Assembly (NCBI RefSeq): GCF_014695715.1
Contig: NZ_JACJOT010000006.1
Span: 62,001-126,000, forward strand
DNA: 64,000 bases
Source of the DNA: Microcoleus sp. FACHB-68
GTDB lineage: Bacteria; Cyanobacteriota; Cyanobacteriia; Cyanobacteriales; Oscillatoriaceae
Direction of reading: 5' to 3'
Below, piece after piece: positions 19,369 through 28,174 of the stretch; the stretch's first letter is position 1; every line of letters starts with the position of its first letter. The notes under the pieces are model-generated. The model worked only from the letters and a program-made list of their open reading frames with translations, had not been told where the DNA came from and ran no database searches. Made by a program: the position numbers and the translations under genes.

Positions 19369-21681
19369 ATGACCCCGGATACCATTGAACTAGACGGTAA
19401 ATCTTTTGTCCCAGCCGAAAATCTGCCGCTTCCAGAATGGCCTTGCGTTTTGAGTGAGCGTCCTCAGCCAACGCTCACAATTAAAGACAATGATATGTTT
19501 TTAGTTACCGATACTTTGGGTAACATCGCCGGCTGTTTGGGCAATGACACAAACGCCAGTATGGGGCTATTCTGCTGCGATACGCGGTTTCTAAATCGTT
19601 TAGAGTTGCAGATTGAAGGGCGATCGCCGGTTTTACTGAGCAGCACCGCCGATAAAGGATTTGGTCTGTCGGTTTTGTGTACGAATCCCAGAATTGAAAA
19701 TCATCTCCCGCCGGAAACGATCGGAATTAAGCGGGATTTAATGTTGAATGGAGCGCTGTTTTCAGAAATTGAAATCTCTAATTACAGCACCGAGACTGTG
19801 AGTTTTCAAGTTAGCATCAGTTTTGATGCCGATTTTGTCGATTTATTTGAAGTGCGGGGGTTTGGCCGGCAAAAACGCGGGCAAATTTTACGACGAATTC
19901 CCCTAACAGGAGAACGCACAATCACAGGATCGCAGGATCTCTCCAACCGGGGAGTGGAGGAAGCAGAATTCACAACTCACACCTCAGTCCTCAGTCCTCC
20001 TCCCTCCCTCCTGGAACAGGAAGAATTAATTCTGGCATACCAAGGTTTAGATGGTTGCCTGATGGAATCTCGCATTCGTTTCGATCACCGGCATCCAGAT
20101 TATTTCCAAGGTTACACAGCCATTTGGCAAATAGAACTGGCGACCCACGAAACCCAAAAACTCGGCTACCGGCTGCAAATGTTCACCAACGGTCGCCCCA
20201 CTTCTAAGGTGAACCCACCGGCTACTTTTGTGCAAGCCAAAGCCGCTGAATATTTAGAAGAGGAACAGTGGACGCACGAAATTACCAAGATCCGCTCAGA
20301 TAAAAACACCTTTAATCAAGTCATTGAGCGAGCTGAGCAAGACCTTTATGTGATGCGGCAGTCGATTGGCAAAAACACCGTACTCTCTGCCGGCGTTCCT
20401 TGGTTTTCCACCCTCTTTGGCCGGGACTCGATTATCGCAGCCTCGCAAATTTTAATGCTCAACCCGACAATTGCTCGTGAAACTTTGAGCATCTTAGCGG
20501 AGTACCAGGGTAAAAAAGATGATGACTGGCGCGATGAGCAACCGGGAAAAATCTTGCACGAACTGCGCTTGGGGGAAATGGCCAGATGTCAGGAAATTCC
20601 GCACACCCCTTACTATGGCACTGTAGACGCTACGCCGTTGTGGGTGATGCTTTACGCCGAATACTACGCCTGGACAGCAGATAAAGACACCCTAGAGCAT
20701 CTGTGGCCCAATGCTTTGGCGGCAATGGATTGGATTGATCGTAACTGCAAACATACCGGCTACCTCAGCTATGACCGGCAGTCAAGTCGCGGTTTAGCAA
20801 ATCAGGGTTGGAAAGACTCGGAAAACTGTATCGTCAACCGCCAAGGCGTGCAGCCGGCAGGCCCGATCACCCTGTCTGAAGTGCAAGCGTATGTCTACGC
20901 AGCGAAATTGCGCCTCAGCGAAATTGCCCGGATGAAAAAGCGCCTCGACTTGGCAGATCAGTGGCTAGAGGAAGCACGCGAGCTAAAAACCCGCTTCAAC
21001 CGGGATTTTTGGATGGAAGAGGAAGGGTACTGCGCTGCCGCCTTGGATGGCGATGGCAACCAAATAGACGGCATTACCTCCAATCCTGGCCACTGTTTGA
21101 GCCTAGGCATTCTGACTCAGGATAAAGCTCTGAGTGTGGCGGAGCGGCTGCTTGCGCCAGATATGTTTAATGGCTGGGGCATTCGCACGCTCAGCAGTCT
21201 GTCGCCGGCATACAATCCAATGGGCTACCATATCGGTTCGGTTTGGCCCCATGATAATGCTTTAATTGCAATGGGTTTGCGCTCTCTCGGCGTGGTTGAC
21301 CAAGCGTTGGAAATTGCTAAAGGATTGCTCGATATGACTAGCAAGCAACCCTACAAGCGTCCTCCTGAATTGTTCTGCGGTTATGAACGCACAGGTGATG
21401 ACGAGCCGGTGCAGTATCCTGTCGCCTGTTCTCCTCAAGCTTGGGCCACCGGCAGTGTTTTTCAACTGCTGCAAATGATGGTTAATTTGGTGCCTGATGC
21501 CCACAATAATTGCTTGCGAATTATTGACCCCACTTTGCCAGAGTCGATCAATAAGCTGTCACTGCATAACCTGAAAGTCGGCAACACTTTACTTGATCTG
21601 GAATTTGAGCGGGCCGGCACAACTACTGCCTGCCGCGTTGCCAAGAAACGGGGCAACCTGCGGGTTGTGATTGAAGCTTAG
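19369..21681 (+). CDS. Amylo-alpha-1,6-glucosidase / glycogen debranching family protein
   Basis: 770-residue soluble protein. The N-terminal part (about 40-260) is the beta-rich debranching N-terminal domain (MFLVTDTLGNIAG, GLFCCDTRFLNRLEL). The rest is an (alpha/alpha)6 catalytic domain with PWFSTLFGRDSIIAASQ, TVDATPLWV, GLANQGWKDSENCI and MGYHIGSVWPHDNALIA, as in bacterial amylo-alpha-1,6-glucosidase-type glycoside hydrolases. It may trim glycogen branches or a related compatible-solute glycoside. Residues ~204-214 (THTSVLSPPPS) come from a CAGTCCT tandem repeat, an odd insert in a surface loop. The ATG at 19369 has an AAAGAAGAA run upstream. Confidence 0.87.
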   Translation: MTPDTIELDGKSFVPAENLPLPEWPCVLSERPQPTLTIKDNDMFLVTDTLGNIAGCLGNDTNASMGLFCCDTRFLNRLELQIEGRSPVLLSSTADKGFGLSVLCTNPRIENHLPPETIGIKRDLMLNGALFSEIEISNYSTETVSFQVSISFDADFVDLFEVRGFGRQKRGQILRRIPLTGERTITGSQDLSNRGVEEAEFTTHTSVLSPPPSLLEQEELILAYQGLDGCLMESRIRFDHRHPDYFQGYTAIWQIELATHETQKLGYRLQMFTNGRPTSKVNPPATFVQAKAAEYLEEEQWTHEITKIRSDKNTFNQVIERAEQDLYVMRQSIGKNTVLSAGVPWFSTLFGRDSIIAASQILMLNPTIARETLSILAEYQGKKDDDWRDEQPGKILHELRLGEMARCQEIPHTPYYGTVDATPLWVMLYAEYYAWTADKDTLEHLWPNALAAMDWIDRNCKHTGYLSYDRQSSRGLANQGWKDSENCIVNRQGVQPAGPITLSEVQAYVYAAKLRLSEIARMKKRLDLADQWLEEARELKTRFNRDFWMEEEGYCAAALDGDGNQIDGITSNPGHCLSLGILTQDKALSVAERLLAPDMFNGWGIRTLSSLSPAYNPMGYHIGSVWPHDNALIAMGLRSLGVVDQALEIAKGLLDMTSKQPYKRPPELFCGYERTGDDEPVQYPVACSPQAWATGSVFQLLQMMVNLVPDAHNNCLRIIDPTLPESINKLSLHNLKVGNTLLDLEFERAGTTTACRVAKKRGNLRVVIEA
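19985..19998. repeat. CAGTCCT heptamer pair inside a coding region
   Basis: Two tandem CAGTCCT copies followed by a CCTCCCTCC stretch lie in frame within the debranching-enzyme gene. They encode a Ser/Pro-rich loop unlike the rest of the protein. The unit is a one-base variant (opposite strand) of the CAGGACT arrays elsewhere in the window. Confidence 0.55.
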
Positions 21682-21699
21682 ATTTCACTCGTTTTGTGC

Positions 21700-21736
21700 A
21701 ATAGGAGGGGCGATTTTTACAGTCGCCCTTCTTATT
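21700..21736 (+). terminator. Long hairpin after the debranching-enzyme gene
   Basis: AATAGGAGGGGCGA (21700-21713) pairs with TCGCCCTTCTTATT (21723-21736), 14 bp with two G-T wobbles. No clear T-run follows, so it could be a terminator or an mRNA 3'-end stabiliser. Confidence 0.5.
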
Positions 21737-21948
21737 GAATGCTGTAACAAATTCTCAACCTCTGCAAATTAAAATATCTCCCTTTCAGGGAAGTGCTTTG
21801 TTATTAAGAATTCATTTTGTCTGAGTGACTGAATTCGCTTAAATCAAGCCTGCCGGTGCAAACTTAAGAAAAAGAGGTAGGTAAACCGAATTAAGTATGA
21901 TAAACAACATAAGCTTCTAACTTTCTAATTGCTGCTAATAAAACTGAT

Positions 21949-22485
21949 CTATCTTTCTCCCCCTCTTTCGCCATCTCCTAATCCCCTAATGCCGGTTTCA
22001 ATTTTCCGACCCATAATCATCAAATCCCGCTCAATGCCATCGAGTTCTGCAACTTTGGGTAAATAGCCCCAGCGTTCAAAACCAAATTTTTCAAATAATA
22101 ATAAACTCGGCTCATTGTGAGCGAAAATAAAGCCCAGTAAAGTCTTAAGATTCAAAGTTGGACTTTGCTCAATTGCCCGTGATAGGAGTTGCCGGCCAAC
22201 TCCACTGCGCTGATAAGTTGGGTCAACATAAATCCCAAGTTCCGCAGTTGCAGAGTAAGCCGGTCTTCCATAAAATGAGCGAAAACTTAGCCACCCAGCC
22301 ACCCATCCGTCTATTTCCATTACCCAAAGTGGGCGACGAGTGGGGGTGTGTTCGGCAAACCAAGCAAGGCGACTATCCACTGAAATCGGCTGTAAATCAG
22401 CAGTTGCCATACGGCTGGGAATGGAAGCATTGTAGATGGCAATAATAGCCGGCAAATCACTTTCAACAGCATCACGGATCGTCAT
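21949..22485 (-). CDS. GNAT N-acetyltransferase (phosphinothricin acetyltransferase-like)
   Basis: 178 residues. The fold runs from MTIRDAVESDLPAIIAIYN to about residue 160, with acetyl-CoA pocket QRSGVGRQLL (about 93-102) and the catalytic-region pattern AELGIYVDPTYQ. GFIFAHNEPSLLLFEKFGF is the common C-terminal helix motif. The PAT/bar-like subgroup acetylates phosphinothricin, methionine sulfoximine or similar amino acids; substrate here is not known. The tail GDGERGGER is low-complexity and encoded by a CCCCTCTTTCGCC-type pyrimidine-rich tract, probably a repeat-derived extension. Confidence 0.88.
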   Translation of the reverse strand: MTIRDAVESDLPAIIAIYNASIPSRMATADLQPISVDSRLAWFAEHTPTRRPLWVMEIDGWVAGWLSFRSFYGRPAYSATAELGIYVDPTYQRSGVGRQLLSRAIEQSPTLNLKTLLGFIFAHNEPSLLLFEKFGFERWGYLPKVAELDGIERDLMIMGRKIETGIRGLGDGERGGER

Positions 22486-22754
22486 ATCTTCTCAATTACT
22501 CTTTGATCACCCTTTCTTAAATTTGCAAAATCTAAGAAGGTTTATTATTGTACCGTAGTTGCCGGATATTTAAAAATAATAACTGTTCAGATTTTGCTGA
22601 ATAAAACCCATGATAATTTTAAATTCAGTGTCTACTTTTTCTGGACTTTATACTAAAGCAGAGAAAAGGCAGCAATCTAGCAAGTAGAAAGAAAACGTAA
22701 AAAAATAAGGGATGCCGGCAGTAGAAGCAGACACCCCCTGACAGAAGATGACAT

Positions 22755-23921
22755 TCATATTACAAATTTACGGTTTTCAGAAGGCTTGTAGCTGTAGAGC
22801 CATTCTTCAAACTCATTTTGATTCATTTGGGATGATTTCATCATTTCCTGCAATGTTGTCTCGCTTTCTGGCTTGTAGGAGCGGTTCCCCTGATTTGCAC
22901 TGCGAATATAGATCACTTCTGTGCGAGGGATGCGATGGCGCTCGTAAGCATCCAGAGCAGCTTCAATGCTAGGTGCAAGAGAAAGGCACTCTGCAAGTTC
23001 GTAAGCGTCCTCAAACGCGGTGTTTGCTCCTTGCCCCAGAGATGGCACAACTGGATGAGCAGCATCGCCCAATAGCGTAACTCTGCCTTCACTCCAGCGT
23101 TGTAAGGGGGTTCTGTCACAGATCGGTCGCTCCACAATCTCATCGGCAGGGGTTGCCTGAATGATCGCCTCCACAGGGTCTGCCCACTCTGCAAATATCT
23201 CCAAAACACGAGCCTTGGCATCAGTTGCACGTTGACAAACAGAATCGTCTGCCAATAGCGCACCTGCACTCCAAAAGGTGTATCCCTCGCCCACATCGAC
23301 CAGCAAGAAATTTTTGCCATCGGCTGCCGTGATTAAGGTCGCTAAGTTAGGAGTCAACAGGGGGTGGGGATATTGAATGACGGCACGCCAAGACATTCGA
23401 CCGGCATAAAGAGGAGAACCATCACCGATTAGCTTTTGCCTGACAACAGAGTTGATTCCATCTGCCCCAATTAGCAAATCTGACTGGATTGTTTTTCCAT
23501 TTTCAAAATGAGTTTCAACACTGCTTTCATGCTGTTCAAAACCAATACATTGATGATTGAGATGAATAATATCTGACGGCAGTAACGATGCGAGGATGGC
23601 TTGCAGGCGCGACCACTGAATGTTCAACAGGGGTTGTCCATAGTGTTCCAGGGCCGTAAGCGGCTTTGACGCGATTATCTCGCCGGTGCTTCGCTTCAGT
23701 ATCAAAGTGTTCATTTGGCTGCCTGCCTGTTTCAACGACTCAACCAGGCCCGGCTGAATAGCATTGAGGGTATTCAATCCATTCGGGGTCAAGGTCAGGC
23801 CGGCACCAATGGGTCGCAACGCCTGTGCTCGTTCGTAGACTTGCACATTAAATCCGTGTTTTAGCAGGGTGATTGCAGTCGCTAAACCGCCAATTCCACC
23901 CCCGATGATAGCAATGTTCAT
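22755..23921 (-). CDS. FAD-dependent monooxygenase
   Basis: 388 residues from the ATG at 23921. The N-terminal Rossmann motif MNIAIIGGGIGGLATA binds FAD; DLLIGADGINSVVR and VTLLGDAAHPVVPSLGQGAN are the two other hallmark motifs of class A flavoprotein monooxygenases (p-hydroxybenzoate hydroxylase/zeaxanthin epoxidase type). Ten extra codons lead to another ATG at 23951. I choose 23921 because GGGAGA sits eight bases upstream and the dinucleotide fold starts there. Substrate unknown; aromatic hydroxylation is the family norm. No pathway neighbours are present. Confidence 0.9.
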   Translation of the reverse strand: MNIAIIGGGIGGLATAITLLKHGFNVQVYERAQALRPIGAGLTLTPNGLNTLNAIQPGLVESLKQAGSQMNTLILKRSTGEIIASKPLTALEHYGQPLLNIQWSRLQAILASLLPSDIIHLNHQCIGFEQHESSVETHFENGKTIQSDLLIGADGINSVVRQKLIGDGSPLYAGRMSWRAVIQYPHPLLTPNLATLITAADGKNFLLVDVGEGYTFWSAGALLADDSVCQRATDAKARVLEIFAEWADPVEAIIQATPADEIVERPICDRTPLQRWSEGRVTLLGDAAHPVVPSLGQGANTAFEDAYELAECLSLAPSIEAALDAYERHRIPRTEVIYIRSANQGNRSYKPESETTLQEMMKSSQMNQNEFEEWLYSYKPSENRKFVI

Positions 23922-24101
23922 TGGGTTATCTCCCTTGAAACTAGCGTTCATGATAATACCCTAGAAGTTTTGCATATAAAAATTAGTTAAATCTTTTAAT
24001 TTTGCTTAATCAAAATTTTTAAAAATTCATATAAAACACTTTTTAGCATTGCAGACAATCCAAGATTATGCTAAAATAAAACTATTCCTGATCTAGGTGA
24101 A

Positions 24102-24716
24102 ATGATGAGCTGCCGCCAAAAGAAAAATACAGCAAATCAATCTGTAAATCAGTGTAGAAAATCTTCTAATTCTGATGAAGAAACGCTTTTAGGCGAGGCA
24201 AAAACGCTTTCATATTGGGTGAAAGATTATCTAAAAAAATACAACGATTTCTACCAAACTCAAAAAGAATGGTGGGGTGACAAAACTCTCAATTGGGATG
24301 GTGCATTAAAGAGAGCTTGGATTTCTCAGTCTGCAAATGGCAAAATGCACCCACATCAATGTCGAGTATCATCTAACTTGGCGCAAGGATTGAAAGTTTC
24401 GCAAGAAGATGCTGCGCTGCCTGAGCACTTCGAGACGTTCGAGGAACTTTACAAATGGTTAGAATACGTTGCCTATCGGGTCAAGGGTCTTGGAGCCATG
24501 ACAACTTACGATGTCGCTCAACGCCTAGGGATGTGGCTGGACTTATCACCCAACGTTGTCTACCTTCACGCAGGAACGGCTGAGGCTGCAAAAAAATTTG
24601 GTATCGAAGGAAAGATTGCTCCTCTAACCGCTTTTCCTCCAGAGATTCAAGCGTTAGGATGCACTCATGCCGAGAATTTTCTATGCATCTATAAATCAGA
24701 AATTCAAGAGTTATAG
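24102..24716 (+). CDS. Conserved protein of unknown function with HhH-like segment
   Basis: 204 residues, soluble, with no signal peptide. The N-terminal ~35 residues are polar. A motif GKMHPHQCR lies at about 87-95, and KGLGAMTTYDVAQRLGMWL followed by LSPNVVYLHAGT resembles the helix-hairpin-helix turn and following helix of DNA-binding or glycosylase-type domains. The C-terminus ends NFLCIYKSEIQEL. I recall similar unannotated proteins in diverse bacteria but cannot assign a function. AGGTGAA stands just before the ATG. A 55-codon gene candidate follows 103 bp later on the same strand. Confidence 0.75.
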   Translation: MMSCRQKKNTANQSVNQCRKSSNSDEETLLGEAKTLSYWVKDYLKKYNDFYQTQKEWWGDKTLNWDGALKRAWISQSANGKMHPHQCRVSSNLAQGLKVSQEDAALPEHFETFEELYKWLEYVAYRVKGLGAMTTYDVAQRLGMWLDLSPNVVYLHAGTAEAAKKFGIEGKIAPLTAFPPEIQALGCTHAENFLCIYKSEIQEL

Positions 24717-24819
24717 GCGGCTCATGCCTAAAATTTGAAGTGCATCTACAAAAACGATTTAGGCTAATTCTAGCTGTCCAAAAAAATTATATTCCATACC
24801 CAGCGGGGAACTGGAAATC

Positions 24820-24987
24820 ATGGCTAAATCAAAAAAGAAAAAAGCTCCCTTAAAAAAATTTGCGAGAAGCAGTTATGGTCTTCCCACATTTTATAGAAGT
24901 ATAGAAAATTATGACCCAAACTATGACGTCGCTCTTCTAAGAGAAGGAGAAGACGGAGAACTATACTACTTTCAAAGCACCCTGTAG
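24820..24987 (+). CDS. Small basic-to-acidic protein, 55 residues (candidate)
   Basis: ATG to TAG with a lysine-rich head (MAKSKKKKAPLKK), a Tyr-rich middle (YGLPTFYRSIENYDPNYD) and an acidic end (REGEDGELYYFQSTL). The composition is protein-like, not shadow-like, and no overlapping gene exists. GGGGAA lies upstream of the ATG at plausible spacing. It follows the HhH-like gene by 103 bp on the same strand, so co-expression is possible. I do not recognise the family. Confidence 0.5.
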   Translation: MAKSKKKKAPLKKFARSSYGLPTFYRSIENYDPNYDVALLREGEDGELYYFQSTL

Positions 24988-25080
24988 CATGAGCGCGATC
25001 AGCAGAAAGATGTTCAAAACTTCAGATAATGTTGCCCAAACCGATTAAACTTAACTTAATCTCAGCAAATTAATCTTACA

Positions 25081-25527
25081 ATGTTTAACCCATTCTTAAG
25101 ACACTCCTTTGCGGTTGCCAGTGCTGCTCTCTACACTGCTGTAATAACAACCAGTAAAGCCCACGCTTCTACGATTACCTATGATTTTACCGTCAACGTT
25201 ACCCAAGGATCGTTAGCCGGTAACACATTCAATGGCAGATTCAGCTACGATGATGCAACCTTGAAAGGCACTGGAACCGAAGAATTGGGAGTAGCTGAGG
25301 GATTAACTGTTTGCATGAATTATTTTGGACGCAACTATAGCGAAACTGATGATACCAGCTATCCCGCGTTTCCAAAGCTGGTGTTTGAGGATGGCAAGAT
25401 TAAGCAACTGGATTTCTGGATACAGCCGAACAAGCGTGTTAATTGGTGGGATCTAGCCGGCTGGGAAGTCAAGTTGTCGATGCGTAAAGCTGATACTGCT
25501 GCCGTTGTCAATTGTGAGAAACCCTAA
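25081..25527 (+). CDS. Secreted hypothetical protein
   Basis: 148 residues. Residues 1-29 form a signal peptide (HSFAVASAALYTAVITTSKAHA, cut after AHA). The mature part starts STITYDFTVNVTQGSLAGNTFNGRFSYDD, a pattern seen at the start of cyanobacterial secreted beta-sandwich proteins that often carry a PEP-CTERM tail. Here no PEP-CTERM anchor is present; the protein ends NCEKP. It may be a soluble member or a shortened copy. Two cysteines in the mature region could bridge. Function unknown. Confidence 0.75.
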   Translation: MFNPFLRHSFAVASAALYTAVITTSKAHASTITYDFTVNVTQGSLAGNTFNGRFSYDDATLKGTGTEELGVAEGLTVCMNYFGRNYSETDDTSYPAFPKLVFEDGKIKQLDFWIQPNKRVNWWDLAGWEVKLSMRKADTAAVVNCEKP

Positions 25528-25838
25528 AGCATTGCAAAGCAGTTATCCTCAAGGGGTAATCGCCTCATTAGTCAAAAAAAATTTTCGCAACAAAAAAAAA
25601 TTAAGCTGTCTAGCAATTTTGATTTTGACTAAGGAGTCCCGAAAGAATTGAATGCTCTTTAGATAACAATCACACACATGATTACTTTATACACTGCCCC
25701 ATCTTTATGGGGACTACCCAGCTTTAATGTAAGGGATGAAGCTAGAAACCTGGCTTCGCATGGCAAAGCTGCCTTACAAATCTGTGATGGCGACAGCAGA
25801 GGTTTAGGCCGCCTCTCCAAAGCGTAAGATTCCGTTCA
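25528..25838. other. Intergenic DNA with a 10-bp inverted repeat
   Basis: Contains perfect inverted repeat TTAGTCAAAA (25568-25577) and TTTTGACTAA (25623-25632), 45 bp apart, around two A-runs and an AAATTAAG stretch. A second small hairpin, GCCCC/GGGGA-like, occurs near 25697-25712. No gene seen. Confidence 0.5.
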
Positions 25839-26030
25839 TTGACTACAACAGAAAAGCTCGAAATGTTCAAGCAAACAGAAGGGATTGATCTCGCTGCAAG
25901 TTTGAACCCGACAGAACGAGCCATCTCTCTTGCATTCCGTCGGATGCTTAAAGAAAACACTTACTGGAGAGCCATTCACATTCCTTACGGCATAGACGAA
26001 AACTGGCAACACTATCGAAGTGATTGTTAA
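25839..26030 (+). CDS. Hypothetical 63-codon frame, doubtful
   Basis: Starts at a TTG (or at an ATG at 25863, 55 residues). The sequence TEGIDLAASLNPTERAISLAFRRMLKENTYWRAI has an amphipathic, protein-like character and there is no overlapping gene on the other strand. No ribosome site is evident. It could be a small gene or the remnant of a larger one. I do not recognise it. Confidence 0.3.
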   Translation: MTTTEKLEMFKQTEGIDLAASLNPTERAISLAFRRMLKENTYWRAIHIPYGIDENWQHYRSDC

Positions 26031-26097
26031 AAAGCCGGCCCTTCTGGTTTCTATGGTTGCCCTTTCAAAGGCTCATTCAACAACAGTTTTGAAATTT

Positions 26098-27717
26098 TTA
26101 GCAGGGTTGTTCGGGATTTCTAGCATTACCGGCATTCGCATAAATCATTTGCGAAACCTTGGGAGGGCGATCACCGGCATGAAACGCGCGAACCCGATCT
26201 TCAATTGCTCGATCCGCATTCGTAACTCGCTCAAACTGTCGCTTGTGTTCCGCCCAAGATTCCACCACAAATGTTTCCACAAATCGACCCGGATCGGCTA
26301 AATCGTGAAACAATCCCCACTGAATTGCCCCATCTCGCCGGCGAATTTGACTGAGCATTTGCATCGCTTCTGTAAACGCCTCTGCATTGGCGGGATCGAT
26401 GCGAAACTCCAGTGTCACTAACACCGGCCCATCATTCGGGCAAGGCTCAAAGGCAAGCGCCGGCTGCTGCCAGTGCAGGGATGCGCTTAAGTCCAATTTC
26501 TCTGCACATCGGAGCCGGTAGCGAAAGGTAAGCGCCACAGTCGCAATTAACCCGATCCCCGCAGATGTCAGCGTCGTCGAGATGCCGGTGCGTTGCGCCA
26601 GCGCCCCCCACAACAGGCTCCCCAAGGCCATAAATCCTTGAAATAATAGCAAATGCAGCGATAAAGCTCTGGCACGCACCCAAGTGGGAACAGCAGTTTG
26701 CGCGGCGACATTAAAGCTCACCATTGCGGCGAGGGACGCCACCCCCACCACGCTCATTGCGCCGCACACCCAGTAAAAATTGCGAACAGACGCCAGCACC
26801 AGCATCATCGTCCCAAAGATGACGGATGCCCCCGCTACCAGCCAGTCAGTAGACAAGCGCTGCCGCACTTTGGGTAAAATAAACGCGCCGGCTAACCCCC
26901 CAACTCCCCAAAAACCAAGAATAATGCCGTATTGAAGGGCATCTAAACCCAACTCTCTGCGCCCCAACAGTGGCAGGAGAGCAAACAAAGCACTGGCAAA
27001 GAAAATATATGCTCCCGTGCGGATCAACACCATTTGCAGAGCCGGCGCATAGCGTGCATAGCGAACACCGGCTTGAATTGCTCCTACAAATCGCTCTGCC
27101 GGTAAACCACTTTTTTGGGGAATTCTTTGCCAGTGATAAATCACCAAAATGACTCCCACGAATGAAGCGGCATTTAGGAGAAAAACAAAGCCGGTTCCCG
27201 CAGCCGCAATAATGATCCCCGCCAATGCCGGCCCAACTGAGCGAGACAAATTGATCGCAATTCCGCTTAAGGTAACAGCTGAGGGAAGTTCTTCTTTCGC
27301 AACCAATTCTGGGGTAATTGCCTGCCACACCGGCATATTCACAGCACTCCCCACACTTAGAGCAAATGTGAGTACCAGAAGCATCCAAGGAGTCGTGATG
27401 CCGGCAACCGTGATCACGCCTAAAAGGGTGGCTGCGATGAGCATCCAAGTTTGGGTAAATAAAAGCATCCGCCGGCGATCAATGACATCTGCCAGTGCGC
27501 CTGCCGGCAGTGCTAGCAGAAAAAATGGTAGGCTTGTTGCCGCCTGCATCAGCGCCACCAAAAACGGTGAGGGTGAAAGGGAAGTCATCAGCCATGCTGC
27601 CCCCACATCGTGCATCCAAGTGCCGGTTGATGACACCGCAGACGCTATCCAGAGGGCGCGAAATACCGGCTGTCTTAGGGGACTCCAAGCTGAGATAGAT
27701 AAGGTTGGTGAGGTCAT
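26098..27717 (-). CDS. MFS transporter with C-terminal ferredoxin-like (ABM-type) domain
   Basis: 539 residues. The first ~410 are a 12-segment major facilitator of the MFS_3 type (PVFRALWIASAVSSTGTWMHDVGAAWLM at the start, ADVIDRRRML as the loop 2-3 motif). Residues ~435-530 are soluble: VLVTLEFRIDPANAEAFTEAM and WGLFHDLADPGRFVETFVVESW match the dimeric alpha-beta barrel seen in antibiotic-biosynthesis monooxygenase-like proteins. This two-part layout recurs in bacterial MFS_3 proteins. Substrate unknown; a drug or secondary-metabolite exporter is the usual guess. It stands alone. Confidence 0.88.
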   Translation of the reverse strand: MTSPTLSISAWSPLRQPVFRALWIASAVSSTGTWMHDVGAAWLMTSLSPSPFLVALMQAATSLPFFLLALPAGALADVIDRRRMLLFTQTWMLIAATLLGVITVAGITTPWMLLVLTFALSVGSAVNMPVWQAITPELVAKEELPSAVTLSGIAINLSRSVGPALAGIIIAAAGTGFVFLLNAASFVGVILVIYHWQRIPQKSGLPAERFVGAIQAGVRYARYAPALQMVLIRTGAYIFFASALFALLPLLGRRELGLDALQYGIILGFWGVGGLAGAFILPKVRQRLSTDWLVAGASVIFGTMMLVLASVRNFYWVCGAMSVVGVASLAAMVSFNVAAQTAVPTWVRARALSLHLLLFQGFMALGSLLWGALAQRTGISTTLTSAGIGLIATVALTFRYRLRCAEKLDLSASLHWQQPALAFEPCPNDGPVLVTLEFRIDPANAEAFTEAMQMLSQIRRRDGAIQWGLFHDLADPGRFVETFVVESWAEHKRQFERVTNADRAIEDRVRAFHAGDRPPKVSQMIYANAGNARNPEQPC

Positions 27718-28174
27718 GCAATTGGATGAACGATGGCGTTAGCACTGAACTGGCTCAGTATCCTGTAAACCGGCTGTCTTTACTATACAAGCCGAGGTCA
27801 ACGCGACCTGAGTTTTAAGCTTGTTTATTCATGAGAACTCTAACTAAAGCTCATAGAATTACATAGTTTTTACGGTATAGATTTGTTTGGATAATTTACA
27901 GATATTTAGCTATATAAATTTCATGATTAATTATTGAGGAACTTACTATCTGATTTTTTTTATTCTTTTTGACTTGTTCAAACAATTCTCGATTTTCTGA
28001 CTTTAGCCAGTAAAAATACAGAATTTGGCAACTTGAGACTTAGCCATTTTCACCCGGAACTAATATCTTAAGAATCTAAAATGGTATCAATGACCACAAT
28101 CGAGTTATTTTGATCGACCAGCAGATATATTTACTACAATGAAATATAGGGATATTCCCAATTGCAACAATATC
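27718..28174. other. AT-rich intergenic DNA before the intron remnant
   Basis: About 460 bp without a supported frame. A GGGATATTCCC inverted repeat is at 28149-28159, just ahead of the intron-like segment. Confidence 0.4.

Noticed and set aside
26846-27448. 200-codon frame on the minus strand, Cys/His/Arg-rich
   Set aside because: Lies wholly inside the MFS transporter gene in another frame; composition is that of a shadow frame and no family is recognisable.
27149-27742. 197-codon plus-strand frame
   Set aside because: Antisense to the MFS transporter; Ala/Ser/Pro/Arg-rich shadow composition.
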